This document shows positions 17,338 through 25,052 of a stretch of DNA of 64,000 nucleotides, piece after piece. Numbering within the stretch: position 1 is the first letter of the stretch; each line of letters begins with the position of its first letter. The position numbers were made by a program, and so were the translations under genes. Under the pieces are notes generated by a model. The model ran no database searches, was not told the DNA's origin, and saw only the letters and a list, made by a program, of their open reading frames with translations. The stretch is from assembly GCA_938046585.1 (NCBI GenBank), contig CALIWR010000006.1:186001-250000 (forward strand), read 5' to 3'. The DNA comes from an uncultured Propionibacteriaceae bacterium. Lineage in GTDB: Bacteria; Actinomycetota; Actinomycetes; Propionibacteriales; Propionibacteriaceae.

Positions 17338-17374
17338 GAAGCCGGCGTTCCCTCGGCCAGGGAACGCCGGCTTC
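17338..17374 (-). terminator. Terminator after the XRE-TPR gene
   Basis: A perfect 16-bp stem (17338-17353 with 17359-17374) has a 5-nt loop, 84 bp past the stop of the regulator gene. No U-tract follows. It would insulate rpoBC from the regulator transcript. Confidence 0.75.
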
Positions 17375-17457
17375 GGCGAGGCTGAGCCTCTCGCGCCAGC
17401 GCGGGCTTGGGGGACACGTTGACGCTGGCGCTATTCTCCGACTCCCCTGACACCGTG

Positions 17458-18693
17458 TCAATCTGCCTCGCCGTCTGGGACGGTCGCGGCGCGTCGCCAG
17501 GCGTCCAGAGCCCGAGCCGGGGCACCCATCGCCTCATAGTCGGTAGCCACCGCCCGGTAGGCAGCCCGGGCACCACCGGCGTCACCCTTCGCCAGCAGGA
17601 TCTCCCCGAGCAGCTCGTAGGCCGCGGCACGCGGGGGGCAGGGCACCCGCATCGCGTCGTGGTCCAAGGCTCCCCGGACGCGGATCAGGCCAGCCTCCAG
17701 GTCTCCCTCCATGAGGGACAACCGGGCCGAGTCCACCCAGAGTTCGACCAGATCGGTGATCCGCCCGGTCAGCGTCATGGCATTCTCCGCCTGAGCCAGC
17801 TGCTCGGCGACGCCGTCAGTGACGCCCCGCAGCAACCGGTGATGGGCGATCACCCGGTGCAGCCGCGACCACAGGATCAGATCGACAGAGGACGTGATCA
17901 GCTGGGCCGCCTCGCCGTGGCAACGCTCACCCCGCTCGATATCGCCCTGCTGGTGGTAGATGTTACCCAGGGTCCAGTAGATCCGGCCGAGCAGATGCCC
18001 GCGCGGCAGCTGGGTCGCCACTTCCTCGATCGCCTCGACCGTGTCGGCCCACTCCGCGAACGGATCGCCCAATACCGCCCGAACAGCCACCACCTGCAGC
18101 AGAGCCTCGGCGCGGCGGATCAGGTCGGGGGCGTAGCGCAAAGCTGCCGTGGCGTGCTGCAGGGCCTCGTCCAGACGACCCACCGAGCGCATCCCCCGGG
18201 CCGCCAGCGTGAGCGCGTCCCCCTGCACCACGGAAGCCGAGTTAAAAGCCGCGTCGTCAGCCAGTTCCACCGCGAGCTCCGCGCCCTCGGCAAACTGCTC
18301 GGATTCGATCAGGATCCGGCACTGCATGAAACGGCACTCCCAGGCCCGGTCCATGCGTCCCGAGCTGCGAGCAACGCTCTCGGCATTGCGGGCCGCAGCG
18401 AGGGCCTCGTCCCATTCGCAGGTATGCAGGTGGCGGTCAGCCACCATCAGCTGGCTGGCGATCGCCAAGTCGGTACCCATCGATGCCGCACCGCCGATGC
18501 CCAGCTCGGACGGGTCCACCGCGAGCCGGCGAGCGATGTAGCGAGCCACGTCTTCCGTCGGCGTCCGACGGCCGCTCTCCAAGTAGGAGATGTAGCTGCC
18601 GGTGTAGGCCTCACCACCCAGTTCCGCCTGGGTGAGCCCTCGGATGCGTCGTAGCTCCCGCACCCGTGCACCGAATCCTCCAGAGATGCGCAT
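17458..18693 (-). CDS. XRE-family regulator with TPR domain (RRNPP-like)
   Basis: Predicted cytoplasmic DNA-binding protein of 411 residues. An XRE helix-turn-helix spans about 8-63 (LTQAELGGEAYTGSYISYLESG), followed by an all-helical tail with TPR-like repeats, clearest near 237-265, 316-345 and 356-390. This layout is that of PlcR/Rgg/PrgX-type regulators, which bind short secreted peptides in the TPR groove; the assignment here is by architecture only. The start is ATG 18693, with GGGAGG 7 nt upstream; longer in-frame starts run into the divergent promoter. It is divergent from a 48-codon secreted-peptide gene with a 110-bp shared control region. Confidence 0.85.
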   Translation of the reverse strand: MRISGGFGARVRELRRIRGLTQAELGGEAYTGSYISYLESGRRTPTEDVARYIARRLAVDPSELGIGGAASMGTDLAIASQLMVADRHLHTCEWDEALAAARNAESVARSSGRMDRAWECRFMQCRILIESEQFAEGAELAVELADDAAFNSASVVQGDALTLAARGMRSVGRLDEALQHATAALRYAPDLIRRAEALLQVVAVRAVLGDPFAEWADTVEAIEEVATQLPRGHLLGRIYWTLGNIYHQQGDIERGERCHGEAAQLITSSVDLILWSRLHRVIAHHRLLRGVTDGVAEQLAQAENAMTLTGRITDLVELWVDSARLSLMEGDLEAGLIRVRGALDHDAMRVPCPPRAAAYELLGEILLAKGDAGGARAAYRAVATDYEAMGAPARALDAWRRAATVPDGEAD

Positions 18694-18734
18694 GCGCTTT
18701 CCTCCCTTGTCAGGGCCAGATGGCCGATTCTGTA

Positions 18735-18749
18735 TTGACATTAAGTCAA
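18735..18749. promoter_or_regulatory. Palindromic operator candidate in the divergent region
   Basis: TTGACATTAAGTCAA is an imperfect palindrome with 6 of 7 pairs (TTGAC-N5-GTCAA). Its first six bases are the -35 box of the peptide gene. A further half-site GTCAA occurs at 18769-18773, just past the -10 box. The divergent XRE-TPR protein is the likely binder. Confidence 0.55.
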
Positions 18750-18762
18750 CGCCCCTTATAGT
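18735..18762 (+). promoter_or_regulatory. Promoter of the secreted-peptide gene
   Basis: A consensus -35 TTGACA (18735-18740) and TATAGT (18757-18762) are separated by 16 bp. It is the closest to consensus of any promoter I found in the window. No equally clear promoter is visible on the opposite strand for the regulator. Confidence 0.7.
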
Positions 18763-18803
18763 ATTGGTGTCAAGGTTCCCTAGAAGCTTCTCAGGAGGCA
18801 CAG

Positions 18804-18950
18804 ATGTTCAGTTCCCGCCGGATCGTCCAAGCCTTGGTCGCCGCTGCCCTGTCAGCTGGCCTGGTCCTTGGCTCTAGCACCAACGCCATGGCCGGCCCCT
18901 GTGGCGGTGAAGGCGACTGGGCCATCACCCAGGTGACGCTCGCTCCGTAA
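18804..18950 (+). CDS. Small secreted peptide, putative signal
   Basis: A 48-codon gene. The ATG at 18804 is preceded by AGGAGG with a 5-nt gap, a near-perfect ribosome site. The product has a positive start (MFSSRR), a hydrophobic core over about residues 7-23 and a signal-peptidase I site after NAMA at position 30. The predicted mature peptide is GPCGGEGDWAITQVTLAP, 18 residues with a single Cys and an apolar C-terminus. It is divergent from the XRE-TPR regulator, has its own promoter, and is followed by a strong hairpin. These features point to a real gene and, by analogy with PlcR-PapR and Rgg-SHP pairs, to a signalling peptide. The function is inferred; I recognise no homologue. Confidence 0.75.
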   Translation: MFSSRRIVQALVAAALSAGLVLGSSTNAMAGPCGGEGDWAITQVTLAP

Positions 18951-18999
18951 ACAGCCTAGATCCCGCAGCCGCGGAATCAACTGTTCACCCCCCAAGCTC

Positions 19000-19029
19000 A
19001 CCGGCCCGCCCCTTCGGGAGCGGGCCGGT
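19000..19029 (+). terminator. Terminator of the secreted-peptide gene
   Basis: A 10-bp GC-rich stem (19000-19009 with 19020-19029) with a short inner pairing is followed by TTCTG. It lies 50 bp past the peptide stop. Confidence 0.7.
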
Positions 19030-19064
19030 TCTGCGTCCCCGAGTCGGATGAAACGGGGTAAGCG

Positions 19065-19095
19065 GTGAGGCCGGCCCTCGGCGGGCCGACCTCAC
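19065..19095 (-). terminator. Terminator of rplJL
   Basis: A 13-position stem with one mismatch (19065-19077 with 19083-19095) has a 5-nt loop, starting 14 bp after the rplL stop. It stands back to back with the terminator of the convergent peptide gene. Confidence 0.7.
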
Positions 19096-19108
19096 GCGCT
19101 TCAGAACC

Positions 19109-19504
19109 TCACTTGACGGTAACCGTCGCTCCCGCGCCTTCGAGCTGCTCCTTAGCCTTCGCTGCAGCCTCCTTCGTGACCTTCTCCAGGATCGGCTTCG
19201 GAGCTGCCTCGACCAGGTCCTTGGCCTCCTTCAGGCCGAGGCTGGTGAGCGTACGCACCTCCTTGATGACCTGGATCTTCTTGTCGCCCGCAGAGTCCAG
19301 GATCACGTCGAACTCGCTCTGCTCCTCGACCGCCTCAGCTGGAGCATCACCGGCCGCTGCCGGGGCTCCCGCAGCCGCGACCGCGACTGGAGCAGCGGCG
19401 GTGACACCGAAGGTCTCCTCGAACAGCTTCACGAACTCACTGAGTTCGATCAGGGACATCTCCTTGAACGCATCAAGGAGCTCATCGTTGCTGAGCTTCG
19501 CCAT
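19109..19504 (-). CDS. rplL: 50S ribosomal protein L7/L12
   Basis: Stalk protein that recruits translation GTPases. The 131 residues comprise an N-terminal dimerisation part (ELSEFVKLFEETFGV), an Ala-rich hinge (about 39-60) and a C-terminal factor-binding domain (IQVIKEVRTLTSLGLKEAKDLVE). It follows rplJ by 15 bp. In most relatives rpoB comes next; here the strand changes to the peptide/regulator module. Confidence 0.97.
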   Translation of the reverse strand: MAKLSNDELLDAFKEMSLIELSEFVKLFEETFGVTAAAPVAVAAAGAPAAAGDAPAEAVEEQSEFDVILDSAGDKKIQVIKEVRTLTSLGLKEAKDLVEAAPKPILEKVTKEAAAKAKEQLEGAGATVTVK

Positions 19505-19519
19505 AAATGACTTCCTTCC

Positions 19520-20212
19520 TCACTCGGTCGCGGCGCTAGCCGCATCGTCGGCCGAGGTGATCTCGGCGGTGGTGTCGGTCGAGGTGTCAACCTCTCCCGG
19601 ATGCGCGGCTGAGGCCGCGGTAGCCGACGTGCCGTCGGCAGGCTCCTGCTTCTGGTCGGCGGCGGATGTTGAACCGGCCCCACCGATCAGCGACGGGTTC
19701 TCCGTCGCCGCCCGCTCCAAAGCGCCCAGAGCACGAGCCGCCTGGGACAGCGGCGCCGCGATCAGGTAGACCGCCTTGGATAGGTTCGCCTGCATCGCGC
19801 CGGCCAGCTTGGCTAGCAGCACCTCGCGCGATTCCAGGTCGGCGAGCTTCTTCACAGCATCGGAGTCCAAGACCCGACCGTCCAAGACTCCGCCCTTGAT
19901 GACCAGAGCAGGGTTGGTCCTCGCGAAATTCCGCAGTCCCTTGGCCACGGTGGCGATATCACCGTTGATGAAGGCGATCGCCGTCGGCCCTGACAGGTGG
20001 TCATCCAGCCCATCGATGCCCGCTTCCCGGGCGGCGATCGTGGTCAGGGTGTTCTTCGCGACGGCGTACGTGGCGTCAGCCCCGAGCGATCGCCGCAGCT
20101 CCTTGAGGTCTTTGACCTTGAGCCCGCGGTACTCGGTCAGCACGACCGCGGTGCTCGAGGAGAACTGTTCCTTGAGACTCGCGACCGCGGCTGCCTTGTC
20201 CGGCCTCGCCAT
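19520..20212 (-). CDS. rplJ: 50S ribosomal protein L10
   Basis: Anchors the L7/L12 stalk on 23S rRNA and, in other bacteria, represses its own leader. The start ATG 20212 has AAGGAG 7 nt upstream; a start 5 codons earlier would lie on that site. The product is 230 residues. The L10 core fills about the first 170 and is followed by an acidic, Ala/Ser/Thr-rich tail of about 55 residues that goes beyond the usual family length. It is co-transcribed with rplL. Confidence 0.95.
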   Translation of the reverse strand: MARPDKAAAVASLKEQFSSSTAVVLTEYRGLKVKDLKELRRSLGADATYAVAKNTLTTIAAREAGIDGLDDHLSGPTAIAFINGDIATVAKGLRNFARTNPALVIKGGVLDGRVLDSDAVKKLADLESREVLLAKLAGAMQANLSKAVYLIAAPLSQAARALGALERAATENPSLIGGAGSTSAADQKQEPADGTSATAASAAHPGEVDTSTDTTAEITSADDAASAATE

Positions 20213-20265
20213 GAGGTCTCCTTCCACATTCTCGTCCCTGCTGCCGCGGATCAGCTCCGAGCATG

Positions 20266-20293
20266 AAAAAAGCCCGGCGCGTAGGGCCCGGGC
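20266..20293 (-). terminator. Attenuator hairpin in the rplJ leader
   Basis: On the minus strand GCCCGG (20293-20288) pairs with CCGGGC (20277-20272), followed at once by six T (20271-20266). It is the only classical U-tract terminator I saw in the window, and it lies 54 nt before the rplJ start, inside the leader. It would stop transcription before rplJL unless an alternative fold forms. Confidence 0.7.
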
Positions 20294-20430
20294 GCGGATC
20301 TCATGACGAGATCATCCTCAGCATCACCTACGCGGGTTGACCTCCTCCGATGGACTCGGTCTCTTCGGACTCCGGAACCCCGAAGTCAGCCAGCGATCTT
20401 TGGCCTTTCAAGGGTAGCGGACTGAGGACT
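20266..20430 (-). ncRNA. L10 leader (ribosomal protein autoregulatory RNA)
   Basis: The 315-bp gap 20213-20527 between rplA and rplJ holds the rplKA terminator, then a structured leader ending in the attenuator. L10 leaders of this position in other bacteria bind the L10/L12 complex to switch off rplJL. The upstream limit is approximate, and no start site is certain. Confidence 0.5.
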
Positions 20431-20465
20431 CATCGACAAATCACGTCTCGACCAGCTCGTAACCA

Positions 20466-20505
20466 GCAGCGCCAGGGTGGCCTCATCGGCACACCCTGGC
20501 GCTGC
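20466..20505 (-). terminator. Terminator after rplA
   Basis: A perfect 14-bp stem (20466-20479 with 20492-20505) has a 12-nt loop, 22 bp beyond the rplA stop. It separates rplKA from the rplJL leader. Confidence 0.75.
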
Positions 20506-20527
20506 GGCATCCGGCGGCTAGGCCGGC

Positions 20528-21232
20528 TCAGGCGCTCATCTCGTCTGGCTTGCGGGTCGGGTCGACAGGGACCCCAACACCGAAGGTAGTGGCCACGGTG
20601 ATCTTCTTGATGTAGCGGCCCTTGGAGGTACTCGGCTTGAGCCGCTGCACCTCGTCGATCGCAGCCACGTAGTTCTCCAGCAACTGCCCGGGCTGAAACG
20701 AGACCTTGCCGATGATGAAGTGCAGGTTGGCGTGCCGGTCCACGCGAAACTCGATCTTGCCGCCCTTGATGTCAGTCACGGCCTTGCCCACGTCCATGGT
20801 GACGGTGCCGGTCTTCGGGTTCGGCATCAGTCCGCGCGGGCCGAGGACCCGTCCGAGCCGGCCGACCTTGCCCATCAAGTCGGGAGTTGCCACGACCGCG
20901 TCGAAGTCCAGGTAGCCGCCGGCCACCTTGTCGATCAGCTCATCAGAACCGACCTCGTCGGCGCCCGCGGCCACCGCGTCCGCGGCCTTCTCGCCGGTAG
21001 CAAAGACGAGGACCCGTGCCGTCTTGCCCGTACCGTGAGGAAGGTTGACCGTGCCGCGGACCATCTGGTCGGCTTTACGGGGATCAACCCCAAGCCGCAT
21101 CGCCACCTCGACCGTCTCGTCGGTCTTGCTGAACGCGTTCTGTCGGGCGAGGGCAATCGCCTCGCCCGGCGAGTAGAGCTGATCGCGGCCGATGGCCTGC
21201 GCTGCAGCCCGGTAGGCCTTGCTGTGCTTCAT
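20528..21232 (-). CDS. rplA: 50S ribosomal protein L1
   Basis: Forms the mobile L1 stalk at the E site. The 234 residues are full length. Typical segments are FATGEKA, GPRGLMPNPKTGTV and the final KITVATTFGVGVPVDP. AAAGGAA lies upstream of the ATG. It follows rplK in the leftward rplKA operon. Confidence 0.97.
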   Translation of the reverse strand: MKHSKAYRAAAQAIGRDQLYSPGEAIALARQNAFSKTDETVEVAMRLGVDPRKADQMVRGTVNLPHGTGKTARVLVFATGEKAADAVAAGADEVGSDELIDKVAGGYLDFDAVVATPDLMGKVGRLGRVLGPRGLMPNPKTGTVTMDVGKAVTDIKGGKIEFRVDRHANLHFIIGKVSFQPGQLLENYVAAIDEVQRLKPSTSKGRYIKKITVATTFGVGVPVDPTRKPDEMSA

Positions 21233-21336
21233 ATCTGGTTCCTTTCGTCGGCCGTCGCGGATGACGGCTGGCCAGGTGTGGTACGACGGGCCGCACCGGC
21301 CCTACCACGATGGTCACGCGCCGGGCGCGTGGAAGA

Positions 21337-21765
21337 TCATTCGACGGTGACGCCCATGCTGCGGGCCGTTCCCTCGACGATCTTCATCGCCGCCTCGATG
21401 TCGTTGGCATTGAGGTCCGGCATCTTGGTCTCGGCGATCTCACGGACCTGGTCGCGGCTGATCTGGCCGACCTTGGTCTTGTGCGGCACCGACGAGCCAC
21501 TCTGGATCCCAGCAGCCCTCTTAATCAGCTGGGAAGCCGGCGGAGTCTTGGTGATGAAGGTGAAGCTCCGGTCCTCGTAGATCGTGATCTCGACCGGAAT
21601 GATGGTGCCCCGCATGGCCTCAGTCGCAGCGTTGTACTGCTTGCAGAACTCCATGATGTTGACCCCGTGGGGGCCGAGGGCGGTGCCGACGGGCGGAGCC
21701 GGAGTCGCCGCTCCGGCGTTCAGCGCGACCTTGACGAGGGACGCGACCTTCTTCTTAGCTGGCAT
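21337..21765 (-). CDS. rplK: 50S ribosomal protein L11
   Basis: GTPase-centre protein bound to 23S rRNA and needed for RelA-type stringent sensing. The 142 residues include the Pro-rich N-terminal region GAATPAPPVGTALGPHGVNIMEFCK. It follows nusG by 75 bp; a 6-bp hairpin with a 4-nt loop (21820-21835) lies in that gap. Confidence 0.97.
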   Translation of the reverse strand: MPAKKKVASLVKVALNAGAATPAPPVGTALGPHGVNIMEFCKQYNAATEAMRGTIIPVEITIYEDRSFTFITKTPPASQLIKRAAGIQSGSSVPHKTKVGQISRDQVREIAETKMPDLNANDIEAAMKIVEGTARSMGVTVE

Positions 21766-21840
21766 GCTGTTCGGGTCCTTGGTTGTGTGGTTGGCGGCCG
21801 GTGCCCCGGCCTGGTGGGTGGCCCCGGTCGGGGCCTCACG

Positions 21841-22662
21841 CTACGCCTTCTGGATCTGGCTGAAGGTCAACTCGACGGGCGTCTCCCGGCCCATGAAGTC
21901 GACCAGGGCCTTCACCTTCTGGTTGTGCGCGTGGATCTCGGTGATCGAGGCGTGGACGCCGGCGAACGGACCGTCGACCACCATCACGGAGTCACCGACG
22001 GCGAAGTCCGCCACCTCGACCTTCTTACGGCGGGCGCTGGGAGCATGGGCCGCGTTCGCCTTGGCGATCGCGGCTCGCGAGAGCATGCTGACCACCTCGT
22101 CGATCGCCAAGGGGACCGGGTTGTTGCCGTACCCCAGGAAGCCGGTGACCGATGGCGTGTGACGTACAGCCGACCAGGAGTCGTCGGTCAGCTCCATCCG
22201 GACCAGGACGTAGCCCGGGTGGGAGGTCCGGGTCACGGTCTTACGGGAGCCATTGCGGATCTCGACCACCTCCTCGGTCGGCACCACGGCCTCGAAGATG
22301 TAGTCCTCCATATTCAGAGCTTTGACCCGCTGCTCCAGGTTCTGCTTGACCCGGTTCTCCATCCCCGAGTACGTGTGCACCACGTACCACTCGCCGAACT
22401 TGGACCTCAACTCGGAGCGCAGCGCCGCGACTGCGACGGCCTCGGTGTCAGAGGGGTCCACAACCTCCTCGGCCTCGTCCTGCCCAAAATTGAGCGAGAT
22501 TTCGGTCTCGTCATCCGCCTCGTCGTCGCCCCCCAGGTCAAGATTGAGAACCGGCTCGCTAGCGGCGGGATCATCGTCCACCTCGTCGAAGGTGATCGAG
22601 ATCTCGTCCTCGGTGGGAATCTCCTCCTCGACCGGGGTCTCGTCAGGGGTGTCAGTTGCCAT
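21841..22662 (-). CDS. nusG: Transcription termination/antitermination factor NusG
   Basis: Binds RNA polymerase and couples it to Rho or the ribosome. The 273 residues begin with about 95 acidic, low-complexity residues, then the NGN domain (WYVVHTYSGMENRVKQNLEQR) and a KOW domain (FAVGDSVMVVDGPFAGVHASI) near the C-terminus. The extension is longer than usual even for actinobacteria. AGAGGAG precedes the ATG, and secE ends 17 bp upstream. Confidence 0.95.
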   Translation of the reverse strand: MATDTPDETPVEEEIPTEDEISITFDEVDDDPAASEPVLNLDLGGDDEADDETEISLNFGQDEAEEVVDPSDTEAVAVAALRSELRSKFGEWYVVHTYSGMENRVKQNLEQRVKALNMEDYIFEAVVPTEEVVEIRNGSRKTVTRTSHPGYVLVRMELTDDSWSAVRHTPSVTGFLGYGNNPVPLAIDEVVSMLSRAAIAKANAAHAPSARRKKVEVADFAVGDSVMVVDGPFAGVHASITEIHAHNQKVKALVDFMGRETPVELTFSQIQKA

Positions 22663-22679
22663 GAAGCATCTCCTCTGCC

Positions 22680-23363
22680 TCAGCCGAAAATCCGGAGCAG
22701 TGCCCAGCCGAGCCCGAAGTCCAGCAGGCCGACCAGCGCGATCACGAAGGTGACAAAGATCAGGACCACCACAAAGTAGGTCCGCAGCTGGGGCACTGTC
22801 GGCCAGACCACCTTGCGCAATTCGGCGACCGACTCCCGCACGAACTGGAACGGGGTGGTGCGCCGTTCGGTCGCCGTGACCTTCGACTCCTTGCGGGCCG
22901 GGGTCTTGACGCCCCGTCTCTTAGTCGGGGCCTTGGACGAACGGGTCTTGCGGATCGAGACCGCAGCCCGGGTCTTCTTCGCGGCGTCCTCGTTCTGCTC
23001 CGGGTCGTCTGAGTCGTCGTCCTCCGCCTGGTCCTCAGTGCCCGCAGGATCTGCCGCCTCGTCAGGAAGGTCGGTCTCGCCACGGGCATCCAGAATGTCG
23101 AGACCATGGCCTTTCAACTCGACCGGCTCGGCATCGCCCTCGCCGGAAGACTCCTCCGCCGTCACAGCCGACTCTGCGCCGGCATCGGTCTCCTCAGTCA
23201 CAGCGGCCTGGCCGCCACCGGCCTGCTCGGTGATCTCCTCGCCGGCAACGGCCTCAGGATCGGCACCGGCCGGGATGTAGCCGGCCTCGGAGTCCAGCCC
23301 GTCCTTGGGCGCGGCAGAGGGCTCCGGCTCGGGAACCGAGACGGTGCGCTGGTGCTTCGCCAC
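22680..23363 (-). CDS. secE: Preprotein translocase subunit SecE
   Basis: Stabilises SecY in the Sec translocon. The start is GTG 23363 with AGAAGGA just upstream; earlier in-frame starts run into tRNA-Trp. Of the 227 residues only about the last 60 are the SecE domain (FVRESVAELRKVVWPT plus one membrane helix). The first 165 are an acidic then Lys/Arg-rich cytoplasmic extension. It is co-oriented with nusG and lies just after tRNA-Trp. Confidence 0.93.
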   Translation of the reverse strand: MAKHQRTVSVPEPEPSAAPKDGLDSEAGYIPAGADPEAVAGEEITEQAGGGQAAVTEETDAGAESAVTAEESSGEGDAEPVELKGHGLDILDARGETDLPDEAADPAGTEDQAEDDDSDDPEQNEDAAKKTRAAVSIRKTRSSKAPTKRRGVKTPARKESKVTATERRTTPFQFVRESVAELRKVVWPTVPQLRTYFVVVLIFVTFVIALVGLLDFGLGWALLRIFG

Positions 23364-23445
23364 GTGTGTGTCCTTCTGTCGTACGCCGCGCCGGGGCGCG
23401 ACGCAACGGTCAGGCGCGCTGCCGGCGATGAGCATGCTGGCTTCG

Positions 23446-23518
<73 letters not shown>

Positions 23519-23583
23519 CTGGTGGTTCGGACCCGGACTGAGGGCACCATCAGACCCCGGAACGGCCCACCGAGTCCCAGAGT

Positions 23584-24657
23584 CTACGTGGTTTCGTCGC
23601 GCCCGTCGAACCGAGCCTCGAGATCACAGCCCACCAGCACCGGTTCGGGGACTAGTCGGACCCCAAATCGCGCCTCGACCCCGTCGCGAATCTCCCGGGC
23701 CAGATCCAGGAGATCGGCCGTGGTGGCCCCGCCCCGGTTGGTCAACGCCAGACTGTGCTTGGTGGACAGCCGGGCCGCCCCGCTGCCGTAGCCGGGTTCA
23801 AAGCCGGCCCGCTGGATCAGCCAGGCGGCCGACGTCTTCACCCGCCCGTCAGGCTGCAGAAAACGGGGAGCGTCGTCCGGCAACGCCGACGCAGCTCGCT
23901 GCTCCAGCACCGGGTTCATGAAGAAGGACCCGGTCGACCAGGTGTCGTGGTCCGCCACATCCACCACCATGCCCTTGCTGCGCCGCAATTCGAGCACCGC
24001 CTCACGTACCTGAGCTGCCGGGGCCCGTTCGCCGAGCCCGATCCCAAGCCGACGAGCCAACTCGGCGTAGCGGATCGGGGCCGACTGCGACCCCAAAGCC
24101 AGTTGGAAACGCACCTCGACCACCAGGTACCGACCCGGCTCGGTCTTGAACCGACTGCTGCGGTAACCGAACCCGCAGTCAGCAGCGGCAAAGCTGCGAT
24201 AGCAACCATCACGGCGATCCCAGGTCCGCACTGAGGCTACGGTCTGGGCGACCTCAGCCCCGTACGCCCCGACATTCTGGATCGGGGTCGCTCCGGTCGC
24301 GCCCGGAATCCCCGACAGAGCCTCCAGACCCACCCATTCCTGGGCCACGCTGGTCGCCACTAGCTCATCCCAAGGCTCCCCCGCGGCCACGGTCACAAAG
24401 GCCCCTGAACAGGCAGAGACATCGGCGTCCAGACCACGCGTCGCTACCAGGACGACCACACCGTCGAAGCCCTCGTCGGCGACGATGGTGTTGGAGCCGC
24501 CGCCCAGGACCAACACCGGTTCTCCGGCGGCGTCCGCCGTACTCACCGTGGCAACCAGGTCGTCGACGGTACGGGCGAACACCAACCGCCGCGCCGGTCC
24601 GCCGGTCCTGACCGTCGTGTACTCGGCCAGCAACGACCCCGGCTCGGCCGAGCTCAT
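23584..24657 (-). CDS. murB: UDP-N-acetylenolpyruvoylglucosamine reductase
   Basis: FAD enzyme that reduces enolpyruvyl-UDP-GlcNAc to UDP-MurNAc in the cytosol, an early step of peptidoglycan synthesis. It has 357 residues. The FAD site is VLGGGSNTIVADEG, the core motif is GIPGATGATPIQNVGAYG, the catalytic Ser lies in TGSFFMNPVL, and the C-terminal segment is TKHSLALTNRGGATTADLL. Its ATG overlaps the stop of the hadB-like gene by 4 nt (ATGA), so the three genes are translationally linked. Confidence 0.96.
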   Translation of the reverse strand: MSSAEPGSLLAEYTTVRTGGPARRLVFARTVDDLVATVSTADAAGEPVLVLGGGSNTIVADEGFDGVVVLVATRGLDADVSACSGAFVTVAAGEPWDELVATSVAQEWVGLEALSGIPGATGATPIQNVGAYGAEVAQTVASVRTWDRRDGCYRSFAAADCGFGYRSSRFKTEPGRYLVVEVRFQLALGSQSAPIRYAELARRLGIGLGERAPAAQVREAVLELRRSKGMVVDVADHDTWSTGSFFMNPVLEQRAASALPDDAPRFLQPDGRVKTSAAWLIQRAGFEPGYGSGAARLSTKHSLALTNRGGATTADLLDLAREIRDGVEARFGVRLVPEPVLVGCDLEARFDGRDETT

Positions 24658-25052
24658 CGGGCGATCTCCACCACCGCCTGGCCCAACACTTTCTCGCCGT
24701 GACAGGTGGCGTCGATGCTTACCGTGATCTGGTCCTCGCTGACCTGTGTCACCTGGCCGACGAACCGCAACTCGACGCCGACGCCGTCATCGGGCACCAC
24801 GACCGGCCTGGTAAACCGCGCCGAGTAGCGACGAATCTGCTGCGATCCGGCCCAATCGGTCACCACACGCAGCGCCAGGCCCATAGTGAGCATGCCGTGG
24901 GCCAGCACCCCCGGCAACCCAAGCTCTGCGGCTGCCCGGTCACTGTGGTGGATCGGGTTCAGGTCGCCGGAAGCACCGGCGTAGCGAACCAGGTCAGTCC
25001 GGGTAAGCCGGACCGTGAGCGGGGGCAGCTGCTGGCCCACCTCGGCGTTCAT
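24654..25052 (-). CDS. MaoC-like dehydratase, HadB-like
   Basis: Hot-dog fold hydratase of 132 residues. The hydratase motif YAGASGDLNPIHHSD (about 24-38) holds the catalytic Asp/His pair. In mycobacteria the gene at this place (hadB) forms the 3-hydroxyacyl-ACP dehydratase with hadA or hadC. Here it overlaps the upstream HadA-like gene by 4 nt and murB by 4 nt. The likely role is an (R)-hydroxyacyl dehydratase as a heterodimer; mycolic acid synthesis is not implied. Confidence 0.85.
   Translation of the reverse strand: MNAEVGQQLPPLTVRLTRTDLVRYAGASGDLNPIHHSDRAAAELGLPGVLAHGMLTMGLALRVVTDWAGSQQIRRYSARFTRPVVVPDDGVGVELRFVGQVTQVSEDQITVSIDATCHGEKVLGQAVVEIAR

Noticed and set aside
18632..18877. Plus-strand 81-codon open frame overlapping the regulator start
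   Set aside because: It is in a different frame from the peptide gene, runs over the regulator's HTH codons and has no ribosome site; the 48-codon frame at 18804 has all the signals.
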